Made by a program: the position numbers and the translations under genes. 64,000 nucleotides of DNA from Flavobacteriaceae bacterium. GTDB lineage: Bacteria > Bacteroidota > Bacteroidia > Flavobacteriales > Flavobacteriaceae. The stretch is taken from positions 124,001-188,000 of the forward strand of contig JABSPK010000002.1 of assembly GCA_013214065.1 (NCBI GenBank), in the 5' to 3' direction. Of the stretch, positions 17,073 through 26,194 are shown one piece after another (position 1 is the first letter of the stretch; every line of letters begins with the position of its first letter). The notes beneath the pieces were generated by a model. The model was not told the DNA's origin and made no database searches. It saw only the letters and a program-made list of their open reading frames with translations.

Positions 17073-17693
17073 ATGGAGTATTTTTGGGACGTGAACCAAG
17101 TATTGCTGAAGTATCTACCGGAACGGGCAGTAGGTCCGTGTTTTGATTTGATAAAACAACATCAAGTCAATCTCAAGGTCGTGGATCATCGGGTCACTAG
17201 ACATGGTGACTATCGCCGGATGCCGGATGGGATGCACCAAATCACCGTCAACGCTTCATTGAATCCGTATCGTTTTTTGGTCACCTTGATCCATGAAATC
17301 GCGCATTTGGTGGCTTTTGAAAAATTCGGTCGGCGGATCAAACCCCACGGCAAGGAATGGAAACTTACATTCAAATATTTAATGGTCCCGTTTATCAGGC
17401 CTGATGTATTTCCGAACGAGTTGTTACCGCTGCTCGCCGCACACTTCAAAAATCCCAAAGCGAGTAGCAGTACGGATGCAAAGCTTTCCATTGCATTGAA
17501 AGCCTACGATGCAACACAAGATAATGGTACTTCTTACGTTTTTGAACTGCCTGCAGGTGCGATTTTCAAATTGTATAACGGAAAGTTGTACAAGAAGGGC
17601 AACAAGCGGGTCAAAAGGTATGAATGTACCGAACTGGAATCAGGAAAGACTTACTTGTTCCAACCCAATGCAGAAGTTCAATTGATCAATTAA
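17073..17693 (+). CDS. SprT-like zinc metalloprotease domain protein
   Basis: 206 residues from ATG 17073 (the frame is open further upstream but begins inside the divergent gene). The SprT-like motif HEIAH is at 74-78 with a third ligand His92 in KPHGKEW. The C-terminal half lacks the usual zinc-ribbon Cys set; instead it ends in a beta-rich segment (YVFELPAGAIFKLYNGKLYKKGNKRVKRYECTELESGKTYLF) typical of the flavobacterial version. The E. coli homologue is uncharacterised; eukaryotic Spartan repairs DNA-protein crosslinks. It is 9 nt upstream of manC and so probably co-transcribed. Confidence 0.88.
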   Translation: MEYFWDVNQVLLKYLPERAVGPCFDLIKQHQVNLKVVDHRVTRHGDYRRMPDGMHQITVNASLNPYRFLVTLIHEIAHLVAFEKFGRRIKPHGKEWKLTFKYLMVPFIRPDVFPNELLPLLAAHFKNPKASSSTDAKLSIALKAYDATQDNGTSYVFELPAGAIFKLYNGKLYKKGNKRVKRYECTELESGKTYLFQPNAEVQLIN

Positions 17694-17702
17694 ACATACG
17701 AA

Positions 17703-18782
17703 ATGAACAAAGATTATTACGCAGTATTGATGGCCGGGGGTGTCGGCTCTAGGTTTTGGCCGGTCAGTACGACCGAGAATCCAAAACAGTTTCATGATAT
17801 GTTGGGCACGGGCAAGACCCTGATCCAAAAAACATTCGACCGTTTGAATCGATTCATACCAACTGAGAATATTCTCATTTTGACCAATGAGCGTTACAAC
17901 GAAATGGTCTTGGAACAGTTACCGGCGGTCACTCCTGAACAGGTCGTTCTGGAGCCTGCTATGCGCAATACCGCTCCATGTATTCTCTATGCTTCGATGA
18001 AAATCCAAAAGATGAACCCGAATGCCGTTATGATCGTGGCGCCAAGTGATCATTGGATCGAAGACGAAGCGGCTTTCGAAAAGGATGTGAAAGCATGCTT
18101 CGAAAAGTGTGCCGGCGAACCTGTGCTCTGTACGCTGGGAATTCAACCGACCTATCCGAATACCGGTTTCGGTTATATCGAATACAAAAAGGGCAGTGCG
18201 GCCCCGATTAAGGAAGTGGAACAGTTTCGCGAGAAGCCTGATTTGGAAACCGCAAAGGAATTTTTGGTCCAAGGTAATTTTCTTTGGAATGCGGGTATCT
18301 TCATGTGGAGTGTCGAAACGATCATCAAGGCCTTCGAAAGTTACCAGCCCGAACAATTCGATCTCTTTGACGGAGGTATGAGCTGTTACAATACGCAAGA
18401 TGAAAAAGCTTTTATCGACGACAACTACCCTAAAGCGGAGAACATCTCGATAGATTATGCTATCTTGGAGCGATCGGATGCCATTTTCACCTTGCCCGCC
18501 ACCTTTGATTGGAACGACCTGGGTACCTGGGGCGCCCTTTATGAAAAGTTGGACAAAGATGCTGATGACAACGCCGTTGTGAACAGTGAGACCTTGCTAA
18601 TGGATGCAAAAGGGAACATGATCCGATCCGATAGGGGTAAAGTCGTGGTTATCGACGGTCTCGAAGATTATATTATCGTCGACAACGCGGATGTCTTGAT
18701 GATTTACCCCAAAGCGAAGCAACAAGATATCAAAAAGGTCAGGGGCGCCGTACAAGAAAAGTTCGGCAACGGGTATGCCTAA
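17703..18782 (+). CDS. manC: Mannose-1-phosphate guanylyltransferase
   Basis: 359 residues, the short (single-domain) type without the phosphomannose isomerase fusion. The nucleotidyltransferase motif GGVGSRFWPVS is at 13-23 (normally GGxGxRLWPLS), with PSDHWI near 105, GFGYIEY near 140, FREKPDLETA near 165, NAGIFMW near 186 and DWNDLGTWGAL near 263. It makes GDP-mannose for surface polysaccharide and LPS. It sits between the SprT-like gene and the DUF389 gene with gaps of 9 and 5 nt, suggesting a three-gene operon of unrelated functions. No glycan cluster surrounds it. Confidence 0.94.
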   Translation: MNKDYYAVLMAGGVGSRFWPVSTTENPKQFHDMLGTGKTLIQKTFDRLNRFIPTENILILTNERYNEMVLEQLPAVTPEQVVLEPAMRNTAPCILYASMKIQKMNPNAVMIVAPSDHWIEDEAAFEKDVKACFEKCAGEPVLCTLGIQPTYPNTGFGYIEYKKGSAAPIKEVEQFREKPDLETAKEFLVQGNFLWNAGIFMWSVETIIKAFESYQPEQFDLFDGGMSCYNTQDEKAFIDDNYPKAENISIDYAILERSDAIFTLPATFDWNDLGTWGALYEKLDKDADDNAVVNSETLLMDAKGNMIRSDRGKVVVIDGLEDYIIVDNADVLMIYPKAKQQDIKKVRGAVQEKFGNGYA

Positions 18783-18787
18783 AAAAC

Positions 18788-20230
18788 ATGGATAATACGA
18801 ATAACGACAACCTTACCGATACGTCGGGCCATGAAGTCAAAAGGGATTTTCAAGGCCTTTTGGGCAGTGCCCGTAAATTCTTATTCGAACTTTTGGAAAT
18901 CCGCAGCAATACGGATGCAGTGGCCACGAAGGAGTCGATTATAGCCGATATACCCTTTAAGGGGCATACTTCTTGGATCCTTATTTGTTCCATATTTATC
19001 GCTTCGGTCGGGCTAAACGCGAATTCAACGGCCGTGGTCATTGGTGCGATGCTTATTTCCCCCTTGATGGGCCCTATTCTTGGGATGGGGATGTCGTTGG
19101 CGATCAATGATATCGATATGTTGCGCCGGTCCTTGAAGAATTTCACGGTGATGGTGGTGTTGAGTGTATTGACGGCCTATTTGTTTTTCGCCTTATTTCC
19201 ATTGCGTGACGAATCCTCTGAACTGCTGGCCCGAACGGCACCGGATATCCGTGATGTACTGATCGCGTTTTTCGGTGGCTTGGCATTGGTGATCGCCCGC
19301 GCCAAGAAAGGTACGATTGCCAGTGTAATCTTTGGAGTGGCCATTGCTACGGCCCTGATGCCGCCTTTGTGCACCGTTGGCTTCGGTCTTGCCATAGGAA
19401 AACCGCTATATGCCGCTGGGGCGATGTACCTTTTTGTCATCAATACCATATTTATAGGGTTAGCGACCTTTTTGGTCATCAAATACCTGCGTTTTCCCAT
19501 GGTACGGTACGCGAACTCAAGGCGTAGGCGATTGATCGCCCGGTTGGCATCGTTGATAGGCTTGGCCGTTATGATTCCCGCTGGAATTACTTTTTATGAT
19601 GTGCTGCAGGAGTCTTTGTTCAAAAGGGAAGCGCGTGATTTTTTAAAGGAAACCATCGAAGTATACCAGTTCAATTCCACTGGGGTCTATATGAAAGACT
19701 TCACCCGTTTGGAATACAACGGTGGTGAGAACTCCAGTATCAATTTGGTCTGTATGGGAGATGAGACCATACCCCAAAGCGTGATCAACACCTGGAATGT
19801 CCAGAAGAATGGATTCAAACGACTGAAAGAAGCGGATCTCAACGTTTTGCAAGGGGGCGATGGCGGGTCGGAAACGAATTTGAAATATGTTGATGAGCTC
19901 TATGAGACCAAAAAAGCCGAACTCGTCAGCAAAGATGCCCAGATCAAAACCTTGGAAGAAGAAGTGCTGAACCTTAGGAAGACGGTTTCGAAACAAATCC
20001 CGTTTCAATCGATCAGTGCTGAAGCCAAAGCGAATTACACCAATTTGACGAACCTGAGCTTTGCGTATCAACTACAGACCGATTTCAAAAAGACCGATAC
20101 CGTACCCGTATTCGAAGTGCAATGGAAGGATGGATTGCGCGATAAGGTCGTCAAGGAAGAGGAAGCCAAGCTTTTGAAGTGGTTGCGAATTCGGTTGAAG
20201 GATTCAACGATCCAGGTTAAGAAGTTGTAA
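18788..20230 (+). CDS. DUF389 (TIGR00341-type) membrane protein
   Basis: 480 residues. The DUF389 domain spans about 45-270, with several transmembrane helices and the hallmark segments STAVVIGAMLISPLMGPILGMG and GTIASVIFGVAIATALMPPLCTVGFGLA. A soluble C-terminal region (about 270-480) contains a short coiled coil (YETKKAELVSKDAQIKTLEEEVLNLRKTVSKQ). Function is unknown in the family; the conserved glycine/proline-rich helices suggest a channel or transporter in the inner membrane. It follows manC by 5 nt. It ends directly against the convergent MlaF gene (20230/20231), with no terminator between. Confidence 0.9.
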   Translation: MDNTNNDNLTDTSGHEVKRDFQGLLGSARKFLFELLEIRSNTDAVATKESIIADIPFKGHTSWILICSIFIASVGLNANSTAVVIGAMLISPLMGPILGMGMSLAINDIDMLRRSLKNFTVMVVLSVLTAYLFFALFPLRDESSELLARTAPDIRDVLIAFFGGLALVIARAKKGTIASVIFGVAIATALMPPLCTVGFGLAIGKPLYAAGAMYLFVINTIFIGLATFLVIKYLRFPMVRYANSRRRRLIARLASLIGLAVMIPAGITFYDVLQESLFKREARDFLKETIEVYQFNSTGVYMKDFTRLEYNGGENSSINLVCMGDETIPQSVINTWNVQKNGFKRLKEADLNVLQGGDGGSETNLKYVDELYETKKAELVSKDAQIKTLEEEVLNLRKTVSKQIPFQSISAEAKANYTNLTNLSFAYQLQTDFKKTDTVPVFEVQWKDGLRDKVVKEEEAKLLKWLRIRLKDSTIQVKKL

Positions 20231-20998
20231 TCAATTACGCTCCTCGATATACATCTGCCGTACTTTTTTGAAAAGTTCCGACGAATAGACGAAATCCGTG
20301 ACCGCTTTGTTGTCGGTCTTAAAGATTTCCTTATTGGTGCTTTCCCATTCTTTATGTCCGTCTTTTAGGAAGATGATCTTTTCCCCGATTTCCATGACCG
20401 AGTTCATGTCGTGGGTATTGATGACGGTCGTGATGTTGTATTCTTGCGTGATTTCTTGAATGAGATTGTCGATCAAAATCGCCGTTTTGGGATCAAGTCC
20501 CGAATTTGGTTCATCACAAAAGAGATAGGTGGGGTTCATGACGATGGCCCGCGCTATGGCCACCCTTTTTTTCATTCCCCCAGAGATTTCGGAAGGAAAT
20601 TTTTTATGGGCATCGATCAAATTGACCCGCTCCAAGACGAAATCGACCCGATCTTGCATCTCACCTTTACTCTTCTTGGTGAACATATCCATCGGGAACA
20701 TCACATTTTGTTCTACGGTCATGGAGTCGAACAAGGCACTTCCTTGAAAGACCATTCCCATGTCTTGACGCAGGTCACGACGTTCACTTTGGGAGAGTTC
20801 CGAATAGATTTGACCGCTATAGGCAATCGAGCCCTCTTCCGGTTCGAAAAGGCCCAAAAGACATTTTAGGAAAACGGTTTTACCCGATCCGCTCTGACCG
20901 ATGACCAAGTTTGTTTTGCCTTGGTCGAAACAGGTGTTGATACCCTTGAGTACATGGGTATCACCGAATGATTTATGGATATTCTTTACTTCGATCAT
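20231..20998 (-). CDS. mlaF: ABC transporter ATP-binding protein, MlaF family
   Basis: 255 residues. Walker A GQSGSGKT at 34-41, signature ISGGMKKR near 140, Walker B YLFCDEPNSGLDP near 165, and the switch His in NTHDM near 195. Best fit is the ATPase of the Mla phospholipid transport complex that maintains outer-membrane asymmetry. The start codon overlaps the stop of the permease gene (TGATG), showing translational coupling. No MCE-domain (MlaD) gene is next to this pair, so the substrate-binding ring must be encoded elsewhere. Confidence 0.92.
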   Translation of the reverse strand: MIEVKNIHKSFGDTHVLKGINTCFDQGKTNLVIGQSGSGKTVFLKCLLGLFEPEEGSIAYSGQIYSELSQSERRDLRQDMGMVFQGSALFDSMTVEQNVMFPMDMFTKKSKGEMQDRVDFVLERVNLIDAHKKFPSEISGGMKKRVAIARAIVMNPTYLFCDEPNSGLDPKTAILIDNLIQEITQEYNITTVINTHDMNSVMEIGEKIIFLKDGHKEWESTNKEIFKTDNKAVTDFVYSSELFKKVRQMYIEERN

Positions 20999-21747
20999 CA
21001 GCCTAACAATAGTTGGGTCAAAACGTAATTCAAGATAATAATCACCACACTAGTCCATACAAAGGCCGTGGTACTTGCTTTCCCTACCTCAAGGGCACCA
21101 CCTTTCATATAGAACCCATGAAACGAAGGTACCGTTGCGATGACGAAGGCGAATACCAAGGTTTTGATAAAAGCGTAGGTTACGTGAAACGGGGTGAAAT
21201 CAAGTTGAAGTCCTTTAATGAATTCGCCGCTTGGGGCATATTCACCAAAGACCGCGGCGACCCATCCACCCAAGACTCCGACATACATGGCAATAGCCAC
21301 GGCAAAGGGGTACATGAACATGGCAATGATCTTTGGAAATACCAGATAGTTCAACGAATTGACCCCCATGACCTCCAAAGCATCGATTTGTTCGGTCACC
21401 CGCATGGTTCCGATACTGGAAGTAATGTAAGAGCCGACTTTACCGGCCATGATGATGGAGGTAAAAGTCGGGGCGAACTCCAAAATGACCGATTGTCTGG
21501 TAGCGAACCCGATTAGGCTTTTTGGTAAAAAAGGACTGTTCAGGTTTAGTGCGGTCTGAATGGTGACGACCCCTCCGATAAAGAAGGCAATGAAAATGAT
21601 GATCCCCATTGAGCCGTAGATCAATTCATCGATTTCCTTTAATATCAAGGATCTCATAATGGGCCATTTGGTCGGTTTTTTGAAAACCTCCCATACCATG
21701 ATAAAGTATTTGCCAATGGCGCCGATATAGTTGAGTAGCATGCCCAT
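20998..21747 (-). CDS. mlaE: ABC transporter permease, MlaE family
   Basis: 249 residues from the ATG at 21747; a longer frame to 21798 adds an unlikely N-terminus. MlaE permeases have five to six inner-membrane helices and a conserved core, seen here as FIGGVVTIQTALNL, GFATRQSVILEFAPTFTSIIMAGKVGSYITSSIGTMRVTEQIDALEVMGVNSLNYLVFPK and GGALEVGKASTTAFVWTSVVI. It works with the ATPase encoded immediately downstream (1-nt overlap). It is divergent from the PafA-type phosphatase gene. Confidence 0.92.
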   Translation of the reverse strand: MGMLLNYIGAIGKYFIMVWEVFKKPTKWPIMRSLILKEIDELIYGSMGIIIFIAFFIGGVVTIQTALNLNSPFLPKSLIGFATRQSVILEFAPTFTSIIMAGKVGSYITSSIGTMRVTEQIDALEVMGVNSLNYLVFPKIIAMFMYPFAVAIAMYVGVLGGWVAAVFGEYAPSGEFIKGLQLDFTPFHVTYAFIKTLVFAFVIATVPSFHGFYMKGGALEVGKASTTAFVWTSVVIIILNYVLTQLLLG

Positions 21748-21824
21748 GAAAGAATCTAAAGGTAAAAATAAGCATATTGCGTTGCTTTTGACCAGCAATC
21801 GGACCTATAAAAGCAATATTTAAA

Positions 21825-21832
21825 TAGCTTTG
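21825..21832 (+). promoter_or_regulatory. Promoter -7 element (TAGCTTTG) of the PafA-type phosphatase gene
   Basis: Exact TAnnTTTG match 17 nt before the ATG at 21850. A TTTTG at 21786-21790 is too far upstream to be its -33 element. Confidence 0.45.
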
Positions 21833-21849
21833 CCCGAAAGCATTCCTTA

Positions 21850-23526
21850 ATGAAAAGAACCCAGTTTTTCGTCCTTGTGCTGATGGCATTGGCCTTCAAC
21901 AACCTTGTTGGCCAACGTAAAACAAAATCAAAAAAGTCCGTCGTTGCCGAAGTCCCCGACAAAGGGCCACGTTTGGTGGTAGGTATCGTTGTGGATCAAA
22001 TGCGATTCGACTACCTGACCCGTTTTTGGGACCATTATGGTGATGGTGGGTTCAAACGACTCGTAGCGGAAGGATTTAATTGTAAGAACCACCACTTCAA
22101 TTATGCCCCGACCAGTACAGGTCCAGGCCATGCTTCGGTGTTTACCGGTACTACTCCCGCAGTACACGGTATCATAGGTAATGATTGGTACGATAAGGAA
22201 ACGGAAAGTGAAGTTTATGTGGCGGGTGATGAAGCTTATGAAAGTGTGGGCTCAATGGGGGAGGCAGGTAAAATGTCACCACATCGTATGTTGACCACTA
22301 CCATCACCGATCAAAACCGATTGCATACCCAAATGCGTGGCAAGACCATAGCGGTAGCCATCAAAGATCGCGGTGCGGTTCTACCTGGTGGTCATACGGC
22401 CAATGGAGCCTATTGGTTCGAAGGAGGGGACGTAGGAAAATGGATTAGCAGCAGCTACTATATGGAAGTACTTCCCGATTGGGCTACCGCGTTTAATGCT
22501 TCAGGCATCATCGCGAGTTACAAAAAGCCGTGGACTACCCTACATCCAATTGAATCGTATGTTGAAAGTGGAGCGGATGACAATCCGTATGAAAGTCTTT
22601 TCGAGGACGAGCAAAAGCCCGTATTTCCACATCAAAGCCCGAATTTGCTGAATAAGACCAAGGACTTTGAAATTTTGAAGTATACCGCCCATGGAAATAG
22701 CCTGACCCTTGATTTTGCCCTGGCCGCTTTAGCGGGCGAAAACTTGGGAAAAGACGAAGACACGGATTTCTTGACCATCAGTTTTTCGAGTACCGACTAT
22801 ATCGGGCATAAGTTCGGGGTGAATTCAAAAGAAATCCAGGATACCTATGTACGGTTGGATCGCGACATCGAACGGTTATTGAACACTCTTGATGCCCAAG
22901 TTGGGCAAGGCCGTTATACTCTTTTTCTTACTGCGGATCATGGGGCCATTCATGTGCCTGCCTACTTGAAAGATAAAGGGATACCGGCAGGCTATCTCGA
23001 TTTTAAGGCACTTCGTGAGCGGTTTGACGCTTTTGTAAAATACAAATACGGTACGACGGATATCGTGAAGACCATTAGCAACTACCAAGTCTTCTTGGAT
23101 CATAAGGTCATCGACAACCTCGATATGGATTTGGACGATGTTCAGGAAGAAATGGCCTTGGAGATGCTAAGATATGCCGGTATCGACAAGGTTTTTACCG
23201 GTTTTCAATTGTGGCAACAACACTTTTCGAGGTCTTCGGGGGTCCCGTTTCTCATCCAACAGGGTTGGCATCAAAAACGATCCGGTGATGTGATTTTCGT
23301 GCAGCGTCCGGGCTATGTTTCCTATCCTCGAACGGGATCGACCCATGGATCACCTATGATCTATGACACCCATGTACCCTTGTTGTTTTTCGGAAATGGG
23401 ATACAACGTGGAGAGACAACCAATAGAACGGAAATACCGGATATCGCCCCGACTATTTCGGTATTGCTAGGGGCCGGATTTCCGAACGGTACTACAGGCA
23501 CGCCGATCACTGAGGTTCTAGACTAA
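21850..23526 (+). CDS. pafA: PafA-type alkaline phosphatase
   Basis: 558 residues with a signal peptide (about 1-21). Alkaline-phosphatase superfamily. The PafA/NPP-like site is visible: metal Asp in VVDQMRFDY, nucleophile Thr90 in APTSTGPGHAS, Asn111 in IIGNDW, and the Lys/Arg pair in AIKDRGAVLPGGH that marks the monoesterase PafA group. Later metal ligands are SFSSTDYIGHKFG and LTADHGAIHVP. PafA of Bacteroidota is a periplasmic phosphatase made regardless of phosphate supply, releasing phosphate from sugar phosphates and other monoesters. The last 9 nt overlap the convergent glycosyltransferase gene. Confidence 0.92.
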   Translation: MKRTQFFVLVLMALAFNNLVGQRKTKSKKSVVAEVPDKGPRLVVGIVVDQMRFDYLTRFWDHYGDGGFKRLVAEGFNCKNHHFNYAPTSTGPGHASVFTGTTPAVHGIIGNDWYDKETESEVYVAGDEAYESVGSMGEAGKMSPHRMLTTTITDQNRLHTQMRGKTIAVAIKDRGAVLPGGHTANGAYWFEGGDVGKWISSSYYMEVLPDWATAFNASGIIASYKKPWTTLHPIESYVESGADDNPYESLFEDEQKPVFPHQSPNLLNKTKDFEILKYTAHGNSLTLDFALAALAGENLGKDEDTDFLTISFSSTDYIGHKFGVNSKEIQDTYVRLDRDIERLLNTLDAQVGQGRYTLFLTADHGAIHVPAYLKDKGIPAGYLDFKALRERFDAFVKYKYGTTDIVKTISNYQVFLDHKVIDNLDMDLDDVQEEMALEMLRYAGIDKVFTGFQLWQQHFSRSSGVPFLIQQGWHQKRSGDVIFVQRPGYVSYPRTGSTHGSPMIYDTHVPLLFFGNGIQRGETTNRTEIPDIAPTISVLLGAGFPNGTTGTPITEVLD

Positions 23527-24363
23527 CTTGTCTCTAATTCCCTTCCAACGAAGGCTGCGAATAAACCGTCCTTCGGACCGGGTGACGAATCTTGTTTTTC
23601 GGGATGCCAGAGCCCCAAGATATCCGAATATCCCATACACATACAATTTAAGGTTTTTCGATTGCCAGGCCATTTTAAGTAAGGCGAGCTTCGCTAAAAT
23701 CAGGCCATAACGCATCTGGTATAAGGCGATACCTTTTGCCCTATGGTTTTGTTTTGTGTACCCATGACCGGTCGGTCTGAGATGTTTCACCCTAAGTGAT
23801 TTGATGGTTTTGACGTGAAAGTCATGGTACCGGGCCAAGAGCACATCGACCGTATCCCATCCAGTACCCATTCTAAGCCCCCCGATTTTCTCGAAACAGG
23901 CCTTGTGGTATAGTTTGATCGGCCCGCGGACATGATTCGCATCGGCAATGCGTTCGTACGTCCAATCGGCACCATTGGCAACGAACAGCAATCCACCACA
24001 AATACCCAGCTTCCAATCACTTTGGAAAGCCGCTTCCATGTTTTCGATATAGTCAGGGGGTAATACGATATCGGCATCGAATTTGCCTATCAATTCATGA
24101 TCTTGAGTTTTGGATAAGCCAAAATTAAATGCTGAAACTACTTTTGTACCCGGTAAGTGCCCGGGGCGGCTTTCATGTTTGAAAACCTTAATGAAAGCTT
24201 GCTTTTCAGCATAGTTCGAAGCAATGTCAAACGTGCGGTCCGTTGAACTATCGTCGACCACAATGACTTCATCAGGAAGACGGGTCTGTGCCACAATGGA
24301 ATCCAGACAGGCCTTTAAGTAAGGGGATTCGTTGTGTGCCGGTATGACGAGACTTATCCGCAT
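23518..24363 (-). CDS. Glycosyltransferase family 2 protein
   Basis: 281 residues from ATG 24363, 19 nt after the upstream methyltransferase stop; the longer frame to 24522 would overlap that gene. GT-A fold: SLVIPAHNES (4-13), VIVVDDSSTDRT, and GKFDADIVLP with the DxD-type motif near residue 90. A C-terminal hydrophobic region near ALYQMRYGLILAKLALLKMA suggests membrane association. The pairing with a methyltransferase points to modification of a surface glycan or lipid. The acceptor is unknown. Confidence 0.88.
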   Translation of the reverse strand: MRISLVIPAHNESPYLKACLDSIVAQTRLPDEVIVVDDSSTDRTFDIASNYAEKQAFIKVFKHESRPGHLPGTKVVSAFNFGLSKTQDHELIGKFDADIVLPPDYIENMEAAFQSDWKLGICGGLLFVANGADWTYERIADANHVRGPIKLYHKACFEKIGGLRMGTGWDTVDVLLARYHDFHVKTIKSLRVKHLRPTGHGYTKQNHRAKGIALYQMRYGLILAKLALLKMAWQSKNLKLYVYGIFGYLGALASRKTRFVTRSEGRFIRSLRWKGIRDKLV

Positions 24364-24382
24364 GCTTCGATTTGCTGTTGCG

Positions 24383-24916
24383 CTAGGATGGATTTTCGAT
24401 ACGTTCGGCATAAACGAGGTAATAGCGGTCGGTAAACCAGCGTAATAGGGGGCGAAGGCCGATTTTCTTGGTCGGGTTGGTCCATTTAACGGAATCTTTG
24501 ATACGCCATCCGGCTTTTTCAAGCAACCAATCGAATTGCCAATCCTCGAACTCGTGATAGTGTCGATCCCAGGGGTCGGTTTTGCTCTTGTAAGCCGAAG
24601 CGAACCAAAGTCTCAATGGTACGCTAGCCACCAAGGTATCCGCTTTGATCTCACGTAAAACGTTATATGGGGCTACCAAATGTTCGAAAATCTCAAAAGC
24701 GGTAACTGTCTTGCTAGTCGATTGCCGTATTGCGGTAAAATCAGTGTCCAAATCCTCACCACTGGTATTTTCGACCTGATACCCTGCTGCTTTCATGATT
24801 TCGCTGAACGGGTTGGTAACTCCCAAATCAAGGATGGAATCCTTTGGGGAAACATGTTTTTTTAAAAACGCAAGGGTGATTCGGTACCGCTTGTGTGGGT
24901 ATTTGCCTTCGTACAT
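24383..24916 (-). CDS. Class I SAM-dependent methyltransferase
   Basis: 177 residues, short for the family. Motif I is ILDLGVTNPFSEIM (28-41), a variant lacking the usual GxGxG; an acidic SGEDLDTDF follows, and a motif with AFEIFEHL (typical cExiEHl) is near residue 75. A VASVPLRLWF stretch corresponds to strand 5. The target could be a glycan or lipid, given the glycosyltransferase gene 19 nt downstream in the same operon. It has no signal or membrane segment. Confidence 0.85.
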   Translation of the reverse strand: MYEGKYPHKRYRITLAFLKKHVSPKDSILDLGVTNPFSEIMKAAGYQVENTSGEDLDTDFTAIRQSTSKTVTAFEIFEHLVAPYNVLREIKADTLVASVPLRLWFASAYKSKTDPWDRHYHEFEDWQFDWLLEKAGWRIKDSVKWTNPTKKIGLRPLLRWFTDRYYLVYAERIENPS

Positions 24917-24979
24917 CCCTCAAAAATCCAAAATAAATCGGCAATTTCCCAAAAGCGTCGTAAAAATCACGAACAGCGC

Positions 24980-26038
24980 TTAGATCTCGTAGACGACGCA
25001 GTTGACGTTCATTCCGGCACCGACGCTAGCGAAAAGGACAATGTCCCCTTTGTGCAGTTGGTGATCATTGACAAGTCCGCGTTTGACACGATCAAAAAGA
25101 ATGGGGACCGTCGCGACCGAATTGTTCCCCATTTCATGGATGATCATGGGCATCACATCTTCTGGGACTTGGAGCCCATACAAACGATAGAACCTTTTGA
25201 TGATGGCCTCATCCATTTTTTCATTGGCTTGGTGGATGAAAATCTTACGGACTTTTTCAATAGGGATTTCGCTTTTGTCCAAGCAGGTTTTCATAGCCTT
25301 CGGTACATGGGTACAGGCGAATTCATAGATTTTTCTACCGAACATCTTGATGTATCGGGTATCACTACAGCCGTCCGTATCATAGGTTTTGTCAAAAAAC
25401 AGATAATAGGCTTCCCCGTTGGCATGCGTTTGCGAGGCATGGCCTAAAATGCGACCATTGCCTGGGTTCGCCTCGACGATACAGGCCCCTGCGCCATCTG
25501 AATAGATCATGCTATCACGATCATGGGGGTCGATGACCCTTGAAAGGGTTTCACCACCGATGACCAAACATTTTTTTGCCATCCCGCTTTTGATGAAGGC
25601 GTAAGCTTGGATGACTCCTTCTACCCAACCTGGGCATCCGAATATCATATCGTAAGCAACACAGGAGGTATTTTCGATTTTCAGGAGATGCTTGACCCTT
25701 GTGGCCAGACTTGGTAGGGTATCGCCTTGGATCTTGCCATGGGCGACATCACCGAAGTTATGGGCGAAAATGATGTAATCGATATGCTCTTTATCAATAC
25801 CGGCATTCGAAATGGCCTGTTTTGCCGCTTCAAAGCCGAGGTCGGACGTATTCAAAGTCGGATTCGCATAGCGCCTTTCGGCAATGCCCGTAATTGCTTC
25901 GAATTTTTCGATAATGACACTATTGCTGTGTTCGAATCGGGTGCCATCCCGATCCAAGAATCGGTGGTCAAGAAAATCTTCGTTCTTTGTTATGATTTCG
26001 GGCAGAAAACTACCCGTGCCGGTGATGCCGATTTGCAT
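24980..26038 (-). CDS. Beta-ketoacyl-ACP synthase III-like protein (FabH/OleA group)
   Basis: 352 residues, thiolase fold. The catalytic triad is complete: Cys135 in IFGCPGW, His269 in FIHQAN, and Asn in MGNNSVAT (305-306). Compared with housekeeping FabH the active-site cysteine is in a GCPGWVEG context, and an insert near residues 25-45 (RFLDRDGTRFEHSNS) is present, so it may accept unusual or longer substrates. It sits alone upstream of the methyltransferase/glycosyltransferase pair with a 63-nt gap. It could be the fatty-acid-initiating enzyme or a specialised condensing enzyme such as those making aryl polyene or flexirubin-type lipids; the neighbours do not decide. Confidence 0.88.
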   Translation of the reverse strand: MQIGITGTGSFLPEIITKNEDFLDHRFLDRDGTRFEHSNSVIIEKFEAITGIAERRYANPTLNTSDLGFEAAKQAISNAGIDKEHIDYIIFAHNFGDVAHGKIQGDTLPSLATRVKHLLKIENTSCVAYDMIFGCPGWVEGVIQAYAFIKSGMAKKCLVIGGETLSRVIDPHDRDSMIYSDGAGACIVEANPGNGRILGHASQTHANGEAYYLFFDKTYDTDGCSDTRYIKMFGRKIYEFACTHVPKAMKTCLDKSEIPIEKVRKIFIHQANEKMDEAIIKRFYRLYGLQVPEDVMPMIIHEMGNNSVATVPILFDRVKRGLVNDHQLHKGDIVLFASVGAGMNVNCVVYEI

Positions 26039-26084
26039 AATGCTTCATTTTCAACGACTTGAAGTTAAACATATCCCCATAGTT

Positions 26085-26100
26085 ATTATGCATGCATAAT
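26085..26100. repeat. Perfect 16-bp palindrome upstream of the KAS III-like gene
   Basis: ATTATGCATGCATAAT reads the same on both strands, centred 54 bp upstream of the start codon at 26038. The position fits a regulator binding site for this gene. No further copy was noticed in the window. Confidence 0.45.
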
Positions 26101-26119
26101 ATTGGTTACGATGTCCAAC

Positions 26120-26145
26120 CTGTGGTTTCCTGAAAACCGCCACAG
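26120..26145 (-). terminator. Hairpin after gcvP, possible terminator
   Basis: CTGTGG and CCACAG arms with an inner GGTTT/AAACC pairing form a stable stem about 50 nt after the gcvP stop. No T run follows, so intrinsic termination is uncertain. Confidence 0.35.
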
Positions 26146-26194
26146 CATTTCTAAGGTCAAAATATGCTAAACCCCAGTGTTTACTGCCGTTTAC

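Noticed and set aside
24363-24522. N-terminal extension of the glycosyltransferase
   Set aside because: It would overlap the 3' end of the methyltransferase gene and lacks family resemblance; the GT-A strand begins right after ATG 24363.
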